From the NCBI GenBank assembly GCA_036389375.1, contig DASVQA010000076.1, positions 11,709 to 75,708 of the forward strand: a stretch of DNA of 64,000 nt. Reading direction: 5' to 3'. Numbering within the stretch: the first letter of the stretch is position 1; each line of letters opens with the position of its first letter. Origin of the DNA: QHXQ01 sp036389375. Lineage in GTDB: Bacteria > Acidobacteriota > Blastocatellia > Pyrinomonadales > Pyrinomonadaceae. The position numbers were made by a program, and so were the translations under genes. This document shows, one piece after another, positions 43,850 to 53,918 of this stretch. Under the pieces are notes generated by a model. That model was not told the origin of the DNA and made no database searches. It worked only from the letters and a program-made list of their open reading frames with translations.

Positions 43850-43925
43850 GCAGAGGTCAGAGGTCAGAGGTCAGAGGTTAGCTAAGCAATTTTGCTGCTA
43901 CTGACCTCTGACCTCTGACCTCTGC
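43850..43925. repeat. palindrome of AGAGGTC heptads
   Basis: Two perfect 25-bp complementary arms (43850-43874 and 43901-43925) are each three copies of the heptad CAGAGGT / ACCTCTG, with a 26-nt middle. It lies between divergent genes (DUF2227 and LpxL-like), where terminators are not expected, so it is not a simple terminator. Confidence 0.75.
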
Positions 43926-44018
43926 TTATAGCATGTGCTCTCGCGGCGAGGCAAAAAGTCGTGGTTTGCCTGCCGGGCGAGCGGCACGCTACACTGTGCG
44001 CTCTTTGTTGGATTAACG

Positions 44019-45020
44019 ATGGGTAAACGCGGACGAACACAGACTTTCATGGAGTATGCCGCGACGCGCGCCCTGCTCGGCACGCTCGGCGCGCTGCCGC
44101 GCGCGGCCGCCGTCGCCGCCGGCCGCGCGCTGGGCCGGCTCGCCTACGCGTTCGGCGGCAACCTGCGGCGCACAGGTCAGATAAATTTGCGCCTCGCTTT
44201 CCCGGACATGAACGAGCAGGAGCGGACGCGAATCCTGCGCGGCTGTTACGACAGTCTGGGGCGCACGCTCGGCGAGTTTAGCCGCTTCCCGCGCGCCACG
44301 CGTGAGAGTCTGCGCGCGATGATTGATTACGACCCGGTGGGACTCAGTCACCTGCGCGCGGCCGAGGCGGCGGGACGCGGTGTCATCTTCCTGACCGGAC
44401 ATCTGGGCGGTTGGGAGGTGCTCAGCTTTGGCTGGTCGGCGCTGGAATACCCGATCAACTTCATCGTGCGCCCGTTGGATAATCCGCGCGTCGAAGCGTT
44501 GATCGAAGGCATCAGGACGCGCTTCGGCAACACCGCCATCAGCAAGACTGCCGCCGCACGGCAGGCGCTCCGCGTCCTGCGTAGTGGCGGCACGCTCGGC
44601 ATCCTCGCTGACCTCAACACGCAGGCCAAAGAGGGTGTGTTCGTCCCTTTCTTCGGTCATTTGGCCTGCACAACGACGGGGGCGGCCCTGCTGGCCCTGC
44701 GCGCAGATGCTCTGGTTATCCCGACTTGCGCTGTCTGGGACAAACAGCGTGGGCGCTACTTCTTTCACGGCGACCCGCCGGTCGAACTCGTTCGCACGGG
44801 CGATGAAAAGCGCGACATCGAAATCAACACAGCAAATTTTGCCGCCGCCATCGAACGCATGATCCGCGCTTATCCTGACCAATGGCTCTGGATTCACAAG
44901 CGCTGGCACACACGTCCCGCAGGTGAACTAAGCCCTTATCATCGGCCCTCGCCAGCCCAAGATTCGCCTCGACTTACGCTTTCAGCCACCGAAAGCGAAC
45001 TTTCCAATCGTCGGCCGTAA
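44019..45020 (+). CDS. LpxL/HtrB-type lipid A acyltransferase
   Basis: The 333-residue product has the lysophospholipid acyltransferase core: LTGHLGGWE (the HxxxxE catalytic motif near residue 128), then NFIVRPLDNPRVEALI, GGTLGILADLNTQAKEGVFVPFFG and ALLALRADALVIPTCAVW. The spacing fits HtrB/LpxL enzymes, which add a secondary acyl chain to Kdo-lipid A. This supports an LPS-bearing outer membrane. The ATG at 44019 is preferred over upstream extensions; no strong ribosome site is seen. The 3' end leads into the AT-rich non-coding stretch. Confidence 0.88.
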   Translation: MGKRGRTQTFMEYAATRALLGTLGALPRAAAVAAGRALGRLAYAFGGNLRRTGQINLRLAFPDMNEQERTRILRGCYDSLGRTLGEFSRFPRATRESLRAMIDYDPVGLSHLRAAEAAGRGVIFLTGHLGGWEVLSFGWSALEYPINFIVRPLDNPRVEALIEGIRTRFGNTAISKTAAARQALRVLRSGGTLGILADLNTQAKEGVFVPFFGHLACTTTGAALLALRADALVIPTCAVWDKQRGRYFFHGDPPVELVRTGDEKRDIEINTANFAAAIERMIRAYPDQWLWIHKRWHTRPAGELSPYHRPSPAQDSPRLTLSATESELSNRRP

Positions 45021-45114
45021 AATCTTTCACCACCTTAAGTGTTGCAATATTAACGTTTAGCTCTATGTCAGCCGTTATGTTACGGAAGTGTGGAGAAAAT
45101 TTGTAAATTAATGC

Positions 45115-45143
45115 TTGACAGTCACGAAGAGTTGGTGTAATTT
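45115..45143 (+). promoter_or_regulatory. strong sigma-70 promoter
   Basis: TTGACA and TAATTT stand exactly 17 bp apart, the best promoter match I see in the window. It points into non-coding DNA, not to a gene. Confidence 0.75.
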
Positions 45144-45149
45144 CCCACA

Positions 45150-45410
45150 CGTTGATAGACAATCAACTTCTGAACGGTCTTTGTTAATGAAAGTGGACGT
45201 TGCCGGTTCTGTGGCGGACGGTTGAGGCTTAAAGCTTTTTAAAGTTTTCTACCGCATAACAGCAATTTTATCTCGCCCGTACCAACGCACCGCCGAACGC
45301 CGGGTCGCACGTAAGTGGCGATCTCCAGCTTAATGTCAACGCCACCCTGAATCTCCGAGCCTGCCCAAAAGTTTTAGCCTCGCCAGTCCCCCAAACTGGC
45401 GAGGCTCCTT
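45150..45410 (+). ncRNA. candidate small non-coding RNA
   Basis: Transcription from the promoter at 45115 would begin near 45150 and end at the terminator at 45376-45406, giving an RNA of about 260 nt. The inside can pair: CCGGTTC/GGCGG near 45204-45222 against CCGCC GAAC GCCGG near 45290-45304. It does not show the conserved blocks of SRP RNA, RNase P RNA or tmRNA that I know, and 6S RNA cannot be judged by eye. It may be a regulatory RNA or the processed 3' end of the acyltransferase transcript. Confidence 0.5.
45376..45406 (+). terminator. intrinsic terminator
   Basis: An 11-bp perfect stem, AGCCTCGCCAG with CTGGCGAGGCT, closes a 9-nt loop and is followed by CCTTCTCTTTCT. It ends the candidate RNA and faces the fabG gene from the opposite side. 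Confidence 0.85.
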
Positions 45411-45471
45411 CTCTTTCTGGCCAAAATTATTCTGCGCAGCAAGCGCCGGGTCGCAAGCTAAAGCCTTGTAA

Positions 45472-46230
45472 CTACATGGCCAAGCCGCCGTCAACCTGTA
45501 TGATCTGGCCTGTGATGTAGCGGGCGATGGGCGAGAGCAGGAAGCAGGCGATCTGTGCGACCTCGTCCGGCTCTGCGAAGCGCCCGAGCGGAACCTGTTC
45601 GAGCAGTTTGGCGCGATAAGCTTCATCGAGCGCGCCGGCCATCTCGGTCGCCACCAGTCCCAACGCCAGCGCGTTGACCGTCACCTTGCGGCTCGCCACC
45701 TCTTTCGCCAGCGCCTTCGTCAAGCCGAACAGGCCAGCCTTCGATGCGGAGTAGTTCGACTGCCCGGCCATGCCGACCACGCCGCTAACTGAAGAGATGT
45801 TCAGGACAGCGCCGCCACCCTCTTGCCTGAGCATCACGCGCAGAGCGGCGCGCGCAAAATTCCATGCGCCCTTAAGATTCGTGTCTATGACGGCGTCCCA
45901 ATCGGCCTCTTTCATGCGCAGGATCAGGTTGTCGCGCGTGATGCCGGCATTGTTGACGAGGAAATCTATGCGCCCGAAAGTATCCTTGGTCTGTTTAACC
46001 ATCTCGGCGGCGGCTTCCGTGTGCGCCACGTCACACTGCGTCGCCAACACGCCGACGCCCAAAGCCTCTAGCTCACGCTTTAATTCTTCGGCCGCCTCGG
46101 CGCTCTGCGCGTAATTGAACGCGACCGATGCGCCGCGCCGCGCCAACTCCAAAGCGATGGCGCGACCGATGCCACGCGTCGCGCCCGTGACGATTGCCGC
46201 CCGCCCGGCAAAAGATTTCTCATCGCTCAA
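45472..46230 (-). CDS. fabG: 3-oxoacyl-ACP reductase
   Basis: The 252-residue SDR enzyme has TGATRGIGRA (Rossmann loop), NNAG, the catalytic SSVSGVVGMAGQSNYSASK with Ser, Tyr and Lys, and an AlaLeuGly tail (LVATEMAG). Length and motifs match FabG, which reduces 3-oxoacyl-ACP in fatty acid synthesis using NADPH. It is alone on its strand, with the galU gene upstream; other fab genes are not in the window, so a dedicated role in another pathway cannot be excluded. Confidence 0.88.
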   Translation of the reverse strand: MSDEKSFAGRAAIVTGATRGIGRAIALELARRGASVAFNYAQSAEAAEELKRELEALGVGVLATQCDVAHTEAAAEMVKQTKDTFGRIDFLVNNAGITRDNLILRMKEADWDAVIDTNLKGAWNFARAALRVMLRQEGGGAVLNISSVSGVVGMAGQSNYSASKAGLFGLTKALAKEVASRKVTVNALALGLVATEMAGALDEAYRAKLLEQVPLGRFAEPDEVAQIACFLLSPIARYITGQIIQVDGGLAM

Positions 46231-46246
46231 AATGTTCGTCCTCCAT

Positions 46247-46318
46247 AGAGCAGAGGTCAGAGATTAGAGGTTAGTCAGAACGGTTTTTAACTGACCTCTA
46301 ATCTCTGACCTCTGCTCT
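46247..46318. repeat. purine-rich heptad palindrome between galU and fabG
   Basis: The arms at 46247-46274 and 46291-46318 (28 nt, 27 pairing) consist of AGAGGTC/AGATTAG heptads. It sits between two genes transcribed in the same direction, right after the galU stop, so it may end or attenuate transcription. Confidence 0.75.
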
Positions 46319-47188
46319 CTACAGTTTCAATGATCGCAGATACTCGGTGAACGCGGGCGCGAGGTCGGGGCGCTTCAAAGCAAATTCGACGGTGGCGACG
46401 AGGAAACCGAGTTTGTCACCCGCGTCGTGACGCGTGCCCGCGAAGCGGACGGCGTAAAAGGGGCGCTTCTTCAGCAGGGCGCGCATGGCATCGGTGATCT
46501 GAATCTCACCGCCTGTGCCGCGTGGTGTCTGTTCGATCTCGGCAAAAATGTCGGGCGTCAGGATGTAGCGCCCGATGATGGCGAGGTCTGACGGCGCTTC
46601 GGCAAACGGCGGCTTCTCAACCATGTCTTTAACGCGGAAGACGCCGTCTTCGATCTCTTCGGCATCGAGCGCGCCGAAGCGCGAGATGGCTTCGCCCGCC
46701 ACCTGCATCGTGCCAACTACCGGCGCGTCGTACTGCTCATAGACGCGCAGCAGTTGTTTGAGCGCGGGCACTTCGGCGTCCACGATGTCGTCCGGCAGCA
46801 GCACGGCGAACGGTTCGTCGCCGACGAAATCGCGCGCCTGATAGATGGCGTGCCCTAAGCCAAGCGGTTCGCGTTGGCGCACGTAGCTGATGCGCGCGAG
46901 TTCCGAGACGGCGCGGGCCTGCTCGAACAGTTCGGTCTTGCCGCGCGCGCGCAGCGTGTGTTCGAGTTCAAACGAGATGTCGAAGTGATCTTCAATCGCG
47001 CTCTTGTCGCGTCCCGTCACGATGAGGATCGATTCGATGCCTGACGCGACCGCCTCTTCGACGCCGTACTGGATAAGCGGTTTATCAACGAGCGGCAGCA
47101 TCTCCTTGGGCGACGCTTTGGTTGCGGGCAGGAAGCGCGTGCCGAGACCGGCGGCGGGGAAGACGGCTTTGCGAATCTTCTGCGGCAT
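46319..47188 (-). CDS. galU: UTP-glucose-1-phosphate uridylyltransferase
   Basis: The 289-residue enzyme starts with PAAGLGTRFLPATKASPKEMLPLVDKPLIQYGVEEA, where the signature G-x-G-T-R and the catalytic Lys are seen, and later has VEKPPFAEAP and GRYILTPDIF. It makes UDP-glucose from UTP and glucose-1-phosphate for envelope sugars. It has the normal family length. It lies upstream of fabG on the same strand, with the heptad hairpin between. Confidence 0.94.
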   Translation of the reverse strand: MPQKIRKAVFPAAGLGTRFLPATKASPKEMLPLVDKPLIQYGVEEAVASGIESILIVTGRDKSAIEDHFDISFELEHTLRARGKTELFEQARAVSELARISYVRQREPLGLGHAIYQARDFVGDEPFAVLLPDDIVDAEVPALKQLLRVYEQYDAPVVGTMQVAGEAISRFGALDAEEIEDGVFRVKDMVEKPPFAEAPSDLAIIGRYILTPDIFAEIEQTPRGTGGEIQITDAMRALLKKRPFYAVRFAGTRHDAGDKLGFLVATVEFALKRPDLAPAFTEYLRSLKL

Positions 47189-47375
47189 GATTAAAGGTTA
47201 GCCCCCTTGTGCGAGCAACGCGAGCCAGATAACGATTGCCGACGGCAAAGACACGAGCCGGTGCAAGCGCAAAATCGCTTCGCTTGACAGCCGCGCGTAG
47301 CGTCGGCTAGGTTGATTTTTTCGTTCACAGCAGAGTTGCGACGACTACATACCACACGTCAAAGGACGGCGGCAA

Positions 47376-48668
47376 ATGCTCGATCTAAACTACGTCCGCG
47401 AAAATTTGGCGCGCGTCCGCGCGGCGCTCGAAGCACGCGGCTTTCCAACTACGGCGCTCGACGATTTCGCGCGCCTTGATGCCGAGCGTCGCCGCGCCAT
47501 CTCCGAGTCCGACCGTCTGAACGCCGAGCGCAACACCGCGAGCCGCGAGATCGGCGCGCTGATGAAGGCAGGCCAAAGGGACGAGGCTGAGGTGCGTCGG
47601 CGCGCCGTCGGCGAGTTAAAGGAGCGCATCGCGGAACTCGACCGCGCGCGTGACGACGCCGAAGCGCGTATGCATGAATTGCTCTCGACCATCCCGAACG
47701 TGCAGCACGAGAGCGTGCCGGCCGGCGCGGACGAGACGGCGAACGTAGAGGTGCGGCGCTGGGGCCAAGCGCCCGCGTTCGACTTTGAGCCACAGGATCA
47801 CGTCGATCTCGGTACGCAACTCGGCATACTCGATCTCGAACGCGCCGCCAAGATCGCCAGCGCGCGCTTTGCCATCCTCAAGGGCGCGGGTGCGCGGCTC
47901 GAACGCGCGCTCATCAACTTCATGCTCGACGTACATACGAGCGAGCACGGCTACGAAGAGACGCTGCCGCCCTTCATCGTCAACGCAAACTCGCTTTTCG
48001 GCACGGCGCAACTACCGAAGTTCGAGGCCGACCTGTTCAAGCTGACGGACGAGCGCGGTCTCTATCTGATCCCGACGGCCGAAGTGCCCGTCACGAACAT
48101 CTACCGCGAAGAGATTCTGGACGAGGCGCAACTGCCGATGAAGTTCGTCGCCTACACGCCCTGCTTCCGCTCCGAGGCGGGCAGCTACGGGCGCGACACG
48201 CGCGGCGTCATCCGCCAGCATCAATTCGACAAGGTCGAGTTGGTAAAACTCGCGCGCCCCGAAGATTCTTATGCGGAGTTGGAATCCTTAACGCGCAACG
48301 CGGAGACCGTCTTGCAGCGGCTGGGGCTGCACTACCGCGTCGTCACGCTCTCGACCGGCGACATGGGTTTTGCGTCCGCGAAGACCTACGACATAGAGGT
48401 GTGGCTGCCGTCGCAGCAGGCGTTCCGTGAAATCTCCTCGTGCTCAAACTTCGAGTCGTTTCAGGCACGGCGCGCGCAGATACGTTTTCGCCGCGCGGCG
48501 GGCGGCAAGCCCGAATACGTCCACACGCTCAACGGCTCTGCGCTTGCCGTCGGGCGCACGTGGCTCGCCATCCTTGAGAACTATCAACAGGCGGACGGCT
48601 CGGTCGTCATCCCCGAAGCTTTGCGCCCCTACATGGGCGGGCTGGAGAAGATAGAAGGCAGTAAATAG
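47376..48668 (+). CDS. serS: seryl-tRNA synthetase
   Basis: The 430-residue enzyme has the N-terminal coiled-coil tRNA-binding arm (about 1-110), motif 2 in [23 protein letters not shown] and motif 3 in [17 protein letters not shown] near the C-terminus. It charges tRNA-Ser, including the tRNA-Ser(UGA) seen at 58989. The ATG at 47376 follows a weak ribosome site. The 187-bp upstream gap shows no T-box-like features to my eye. Confidence 0.96.
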   Translation: MLDLNYVRENLARVRAALEARGFPTTALDDFARLDAERRRAISESDRLNAERNTASREIGALMKAGQRDEAEVRRRAVGELKERIAELDRARDDAEARMHELLSTIPNVQHESVPAGADETANVEVRRWGQAPAFDFEPQDHVDLGTQLGILDLERAAKIASARFAILKGAGARLERALINFMLDVHTSEHGYEETLPPFIVNANSLFGTAQLPKFEADLFKLTDERGLYLIPTAEVPVTNIYREEILDEAQLPMKFVAYTPCFRSEAGSYGRDTRGVIRQHQFDKVELVKLARPEDSYAELESLTRNAETVLQRLGLHYRVVTLSTGDMGFASAKTYDIEVWLPSQQAFREISSCSNFESFQARRAQIRFRRAAGGKPEYVHTLNGSALAVGRTWLAILENYQQADGSVVIPEALRPYMGGLEKIEGSK

Positions 48669-48674
48669 AGATCA

Positions 48675-48731
48675 AAAGGCGATCAGTTGCAGCAGGAGCG
48701 CGGGTTACGCTCCGTGCAATTGATCGCCTTT
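48675..48731. terminator. bidirectional hairpin after serS
   Basis: AAAGGCGATCAGTTGCA (48675-48691) and TGCAATTGATCGCCTTT (48715-48731) pair with one G-T pair; an inner GGAGCG/CGCTCC stem extends it. It lies between convergent serS and sppA. Confidence 0.85.
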
Positions 48732-48751
48732 ACTGTTTAACTGCTGACAGC

Positions 48752-50560
48752 CTACTTGATTTCAATGTCGAACGGCAGCATCGCCATGATCTCGCCGCGC
48801 TGCATGCGGTCGAGGATGGCGGCGTAGCGCAACGTGCGGCGCACGTCCGCCGGCAGGGCCGCGACAAGAGCGCGTTGCTGTGCATCGTTGACGCTGGCGC
48901 GGGCGCTGTCATCGTCGTCGTTGCTGAAGAACTGGCCTAAGAAGGTGCGCGGCGCGGGGAAGACGACGCGGCGCACGCCCCGGTCGGCGGGAATGCTGGC
49001 CAACTGCTTGGCCACTTCGATGGCGCGATCCATGCCGCCGAACTCGTCCACGAGGCCATTCTCTTTCGCCTGCGCGCCCATCCAGACGCGCCCCTGCGCG
49101 ATGGAGTTGACGTATTCGGCGTCGCGCTTGCGCCCCTGCGCCACCTTCGGCACGAAGTCGTCCCAGTAGAAGCTGTTGAGCATCGCCTTGAACTTCACGC
49201 GCTCCTCGTCCGTGAACTTCTCCGTCTCGCGGAACAGCCCGGCGTTCTTGCTCGTCAGGACGTACTCGTTGTTGACGCCGATCCAGTCGTAGAAACCTTT
49301 CAGGACGGGCTTGCCGGCGAAGACGCCGATTGAGCCGGTTAGCGTCGAAGGCTGCGCGACGATGCGGTTTGCGCCCATCGCAATGTAGTAGCCGCCTGAC
49401 GCTGCGAGATCGCTCATCGAGACGACGACCGGCTTCTTCTGCTTCGCCGCTTCGACCGCGTGCCAGATAATGTCGGACGCGTAGCTCGTCCCGCCCGGAC
49501 TATCCACCCTGAGCACAATCGCCTTGATGCTCTTATCGTCGCGCGCGTCGTTCAACGCTTTAACGACCGTGTCGGAGCCGACGACGCGCTCGCCGAACGT
49601 GCCGCCATCGCTCGAAGTGCCCGAAGAGATCGCGCCTGAGGCGTAAATGATTGCGATGCGCTCGCCCTCGTTCAGCCCCAGCGATTCGAGTGTGACGCGA
49701 CGATAATCCGCCGCTTTGACCAGCCGCAGTTTGTCGTCGTCCTTGTAGCCGAGCCGCTTCTTCAGTTCCTGCTCGACTTCGTCGCGGTACTTCGCATCGT
49801 CAATCAAGCCGAACTTCTGCGCCTCGGCGGCGCTGACCGGCGCGTTGTCAATGATGGCCTTCACGTCATCCACAGACTTGTGCCGCGCGCTCGCAATCGC
49901 GCCCACGTAGCGCGTGAAGATGTCGTCGAGCATGGACTTGAGCACCTCGCGGTGCTCCGGCGTCATCTCTTTGTTCGTGTACTGCTCCGGCGCGCTCTTG
50001 TATTTGCCCACGCGCTCGAAATCGGGATAGACGCCGAGCTTATCGAGCGAGCCGCGCAAAGACATCACGTCGGCCGCGAGACCGACGATGAACAGATCGC
50101 CGATGGGCGGGATGTAGATGCGGTCGCACGCGGTCGCAATGTAATACTCCTTGTTCGTGCCATACTCCATATAGGCATAGACGGGCTTGCCCGACGTGCG
50201 AAAGTCCGCGAGCGCGTCGCGTATCTCGTCGGCCTTGGCCCAGCCCGCCATCGTCAGATCAATCTCAAGCAGAATGGCGCTGATGCGTTTGTCAGCTTTC
50301 GCTTTTCTGATCTGCGTGAGGAAACTGGTGAGCGAGCGGTCGTCGCGGCCGAGGAAACGACTGGCGACCGGGTCTTCCGGCGCGTAATCCGGCAGCGTGC
50401 CTTCGAGCTTCAGGACGAGCACGCTGTTGCTCGCCAACGCCGGCTCGTTATCGCGTAGCGACCAGAAGAGTAGCCCCACGACCAGCGCGACGACGAGGCC
50501 GATGGCGAGCACGATGCTGCCCACGACGAGTACGACTTTACCTGCGCGTGTGATTGCCAT
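48752..50560 (-). CDS. sppA: signal peptide peptidase SppA, long form
   Basis: The 602-residue membrane protease has one N-terminal helix (VLVVGSIVLAIGLVVALVVGLLF) and two peptidase S49 domains. The N-terminal half carries the catalytic Lys in TNKEYYIATACDRI, the C-terminal half the Ser in DLAASGGYYIAMG, matching the tandem 67-kDa SppA of E. coli. It degrades released signal peptides in the membrane. It ends 20 bp beyond the serS hairpin on the opposite strand. Confidence 0.92.
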   Translation of the reverse strand: MAITRAGKVVLVVGSIVLAIGLVVALVVGLLFWSLRDNEPALASNSVLVLKLEGTLPDYAPEDPVASRFLGRDDRSLTSFLTQIRKAKADKRISAILLEIDLTMAGWAKADEIRDALADFRTSGKPVYAYMEYGTNKEYYIATACDRIYIPPIGDLFIVGLAADVMSLRGSLDKLGVYPDFERVGKYKSAPEQYTNKEMTPEHREVLKSMLDDIFTRYVGAIASARHKSVDDVKAIIDNAPVSAAEAQKFGLIDDAKYRDEVEQELKKRLGYKDDDKLRLVKAADYRRVTLESLGLNEGERIAIIYASGAISSGTSSDGGTFGERVVGSDTVVKALNDARDDKSIKAIVLRVDSPGGTSYASDIIWHAVEAAKQKKPVVVSMSDLAASGGYYIAMGANRIVAQPSTLTGSIGVFAGKPVLKGFYDWIGVNNEYVLTSKNAGLFRETEKFTDEERVKFKAMLNSFYWDDFVPKVAQGRKRDAEYVNSIAQGRVWMGAQAKENGLVDEFGGMDRAIEVAKQLASIPADRGVRRVVFPAPRTFLGQFFSNDDDDSARASVNDAQQRALVAALPADVRRTLRYAAILDRMQRGEIMAMLPFDIEIK

Positions 50561-50668
50561 AACTTAAAAATTCAACCTCAACTAAAAAAACTCGCGTCGC
50601 GCCCAAGCACGCCGCAAAGTCGTATCTGTTTACGTGCCGCGCACGGAAAAGTTTATGCGAGCAGCAAG

Positions 50669-50730
50669 CAGCAGCCGGCAGTTAAAACAAACAGCCTTGC
50701 TCTTTAACCTTCTACTGTCGGCTGTTTTTC
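50669..50730. terminator. hairpin downstream of mnmA
   Basis: AGCAGCCGGCAGT (from 50670) pairs imperfectly with ACTGTCGGCTGTTT (50714-50727), then TTTTT. The stop of mnmA lies within the right arm. Confidence 0.55.
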
Positions 50731-51830
50731 GCAATCCAGCCGCCGCCCAAAACTTCGTCGCCGCGATAAAAGACGGTCGCCTGTCCGGGCGTGATGGCGC
50801 GCTGTGGTTCGTCGAACCGCACGCGCGCGCGTTCGTCGTCGAGCATCTCAATCGTGGCGGGCGCGGGCACGTGGCGATAACGCACGCGCACCTCTGCGCG
50901 CACGGGCGCGGCCGGTTTGTCGTATGCGAGCCAGTTGACCCCGCGTGCGATAAACTCGCGGTCGAGTAACTCGGCATCTTCGCCGACGACGACGCGATTG
51001 CGCTGCGCGTCAATCTGCACGACGTAGAGCGGGCGCTCGTTCGTGAGGCGCAAGCCGCGCCGCTGCCCGACCGTGTAGCGATGCACCCCGGTGTGCGCGC
51101 CCAGATGTTCGCCGCGCGTGTTCACGATCTCGCCGGCGGGCGGCGTACTTGTCGCTCTGCCTTCAGCCGCGAGATAACGATCAATAAAGCTCGCGTAGTC
51201 GCCGTCGGGCACAAAACATATCTCCTGCGATTCGGCCTTTTCGGCGACCGGCAGCGCGTGGCGGCGGGCGGCGGCGCGGGCATCCTCTTTCACGAGCGCA
51301 CCGAGCGGAAACAGGGAGCGTGATAACTGTGCCTGCGTCATCTCCCACAGAAAGTAGGATTGATCTTTGCGCGCGTCCAGCCCGCGCAGCAGGCGATAAC
51401 GATGCGCGCCTTCGTCAAATTCCACGCGCGCGTAATGACCCGTCGCCACCTTCGCGCAACCCAGACTCTGCGCCAAACGATCTAATGCCGCGAACTTCAG
51501 CCGGCTGTTGCACGCAACACAAGGGATCGGCGTCTCGCCGTTCAAATAGCTTGCGACGAACGGCTCGACCACGTCGCGCTCGAATTCGCGTTCAAGATTC
51601 AGGACGTAGAAGGGAAAGCCCAAGTCTGCCGCCACGCGCCGTGCATCGTACACGTCGTCCAATGAACAGCAGCGGCTCGGCAAAGGCTCGCCGTTTTCAT
51701 CCACGCTCAGCCCGCGTCGTTGATTCCACAACTGCATGGTGAAGCCGACGAGGTCGTGCCCCTGCTCCTTGAGCAGCGCGGCCGCCGCCGAAGAATCAAC
51801 GCCGCCGCTCATAGCTACTGCAATCTTCAT
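50712..51830 (-). CDS. mnmA: tRNA-specific 2-thiouridylase
   Basis: The 372-residue protein starts [14 protein letters not shown], a PP-loop ATPase motif. It contains the catalytic cysteines in [11 protein letters not shown] and [11 protein letters not shown], with GHYARVE before them. MnmA thiolates uridine 34 of tRNA-Lys, Glu and Gln. The ATG at 51830 is chosen because homology begins there, although the frame is open to 51875. It is divergent from the NorQ-like gene. Confidence 0.95.
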   Translation of the reverse strand: MKIAVAMSGGVDSSAAAALLKEQGHDLVGFTMQLWNQRRGLSVDENGEPLPSRCCSLDDVYDARRVAADLGFPFYVLNLEREFERDVVEPFVASYLNGETPIPCVACNSRLKFAALDRLAQSLGCAKVATGHYARVEFDEGAHRYRLLRGLDARKDQSYFLWEMTQAQLSRSLFPLGALVKEDARAAARRHALPVAEKAESQEICFVPDGDYASFIDRYLAAEGRATSTPPAGEIVNTRGEHLGAHTGVHRYTVGQRRGLRLTNERPLYVVQIDAQRNRVVVGEDAELLDREFIARGVNWLAYDKPAAPVRAEVRVRYRHVPAPATIEMLDDERARVRFDEPQRAITPGQATVFYRGDEVLGGGWIAKNSRQ

Positions 51831-52041
51831 CGCCGCGAAATTCCCATCTAAACCGCTAATTTGCCGCCCTTTCAAAGCGGATGCTAAGATGCTCGCACGG
51901 ATGAAAATCTGCGCGGCAGTTAACAGTTAAGGATAACCCGAAACGGCGCGAATCGTCAGCCGGCCGAAGCCATAGGGGAACTCTCGCCCGCGCTGGGTGT
52001 GAACCTGCGAAGCTGAACCGAGACGCGAAATCTATTAGCCC

Positions 52042-52848
<807 letters not shown>

Positions 52849-52902
52849 TCAAGCCAATAATTATTCATCATGCTCGTATCAAGAATCTGTTAGGAGAAAC
52901 CG

Positions 52903-53352
52903 ATGAAACGTAAAGCTTCCGCCATGTGGCAGGGCGGTTTGAAGGATGGCAAGGGCACGATCTCGACCGCGAGCGGTGTGCTTGATAACACGCAGTATTC
53001 GTTCAGCACGCGGTTTGAAGATGGCATCGGCACGAACCCCGAAGAGTTGATCGCGGCGGCGCATGCGGGCTGCTTTTCAATGGCGCTGTCGGGGCAACTC
53101 GGCAATGCGGGGCTAACTGCCGAGAGCATCAACACGACGGCGACGGTCACTTTGGAGAAGACGGACGCGGGGTTTACCGTCACTAAAGTTCATCTGGATG
53201 TGACGGCGCGGATTCCCGGCGCGGAGCAGTCGGCGTTCGAAACGGCGGCGAATAACGCGAAGGCCGGTTGTCCGATCTCGCGCCTGTTGAAGGCCGAGAT
53301 CACGATGGACGCGAAGCTCGATACCTCAGGTGGCGGAGGCGAAATGTCGTGA
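52903..53352 (+). CDS. OsmC-family peroxidase
   Basis: The 149-residue protein has the OsmC pattern: GTNPEELIAAAHAGCFSMALS with one catalytic Cys and AKAGCPISRLL with the second, matching organic hydroperoxide detoxification. It has a good ribosome site (TTAGGAG). It lies between the MoxR-like and VWA-like genes on the same strand and ends with a 4-bp overlap (GTGA) into the DinB-like gene. Whether it serves the same system or is only a neighbour is not shown. Confidence 0.92.
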   Translation: MKRKASAMWQGGLKDGKGTISTASGVLDNTQYSFSTRFEDGIGTNPEELIAAAHAGCFSMALSGQLGNAGLTAESINTTATVTLEKTDAGFTVTKVHLDVTARIPGAEQSAFETAANNAKAGCPISRLLKAEITMDAKLDTSGGGGEMS

Positions 53353-53918
53353 ACGACCCGCTTGGGCAACATTATCTGGCCGATGCGCTCAAGGTCTTCC
53401 GCACGTACAAGGAACTCGGCGAGCGCGCCATCGCGCAGGCGCGTGATGAAGACCTGTTCGTTACGCTCGACCCGGAGGCGAACAGCATTGCGCTCGTGGT
53501 CAAACACATGTGGGGCAACATGCGCTCGCGTTGGACGGATTTCCTCACCAGCGACGGCGAGAAACCGGATCGCAACCGCGACACGGAGTTTGTGCAGGAC
53601 GAGGGCTTGACGCGCGCCGACGTGCTGCATTGGTGGGCGGACGGCTGGCAATTGGTGTTCGATGCGGTCGAGCCGCTCGACGCGGCAGATTTAGCGCGCA
53701 CGGTCACGATTCGCGGCGTGCCGCACACGGTCATGCAGGCGATCAACCGGCAACTGGCGCACTACGCGTACCACGTCGGGCAGATCGTCTTTCTGGCGAA
53801 GCATTTCCGATCAAGCGAGTGGCAATCGCTCAGCATCCCGCGCGGGCAGTCGGCCACAGTTAATGAACAACTGCGCGCCGAGCAGCAAGCAGCTAAGCAG
53901 TCTGATGAGCGAGCATGA
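53349..53918 (+). CDS. DinB-like (DUF1572) protein
   Basis: The 189-residue helical protein starts [23 protein letters not shown] at GTG 53349, directly behind GGAGG and overlapping the OsmC stop. It has His residues at [11 protein letters not shown] and [15 protein letters not shown] at the spacing of the DinB/DUF1572 metal-binding four-helix bundle. Members bind zinc or nickel and some act as thiol transferases, often bacillithiol-dependent. Its end overlaps the VWA gene start by 14 bp. Confidence 0.8.
   Translation: MNDPLGQHYLADALKVFRTYKELGERAIAQARDEDLFVTLDPEANSIALVVKHMWGNMRSRWTDFLTSDGEKPDRNRDTEFVQDEGLTRADVLHWWADGWQLVFDAVEPLDAADLARTVTIRGVPHTVMQAINRQLAHYAYHVGQIVFLAKHFRSSEWQSLSIPRGQSATVNEQLRAEQQAAKQSDERA

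Larger units (their letters stand above)
45021..45471. other. 451-bp AT-rich intergenic region
   Basis: This gap between convergent genes contains the promoter at 45115, the presumed RNA at 45150 and the terminator at 45376. The first 100 bases are strikingly AT-rich for this genome. No convincing protein frame is present; the longest after the promoter is 12 codons. Confidence 0.6.

Noticed and set aside
43850..43925. Possible CRISPR array because of regular short repeats
   Set aside because: The heptads are arranged as one palindrome with no unique spacers of 30-40 bp and no cas genes nearby.
47189..47375. T-box leader before serS
   Set aside because: No T-box sequence or specifier hairpin was recognisable in 187 bp, and no terminator stands in front of the start codon.
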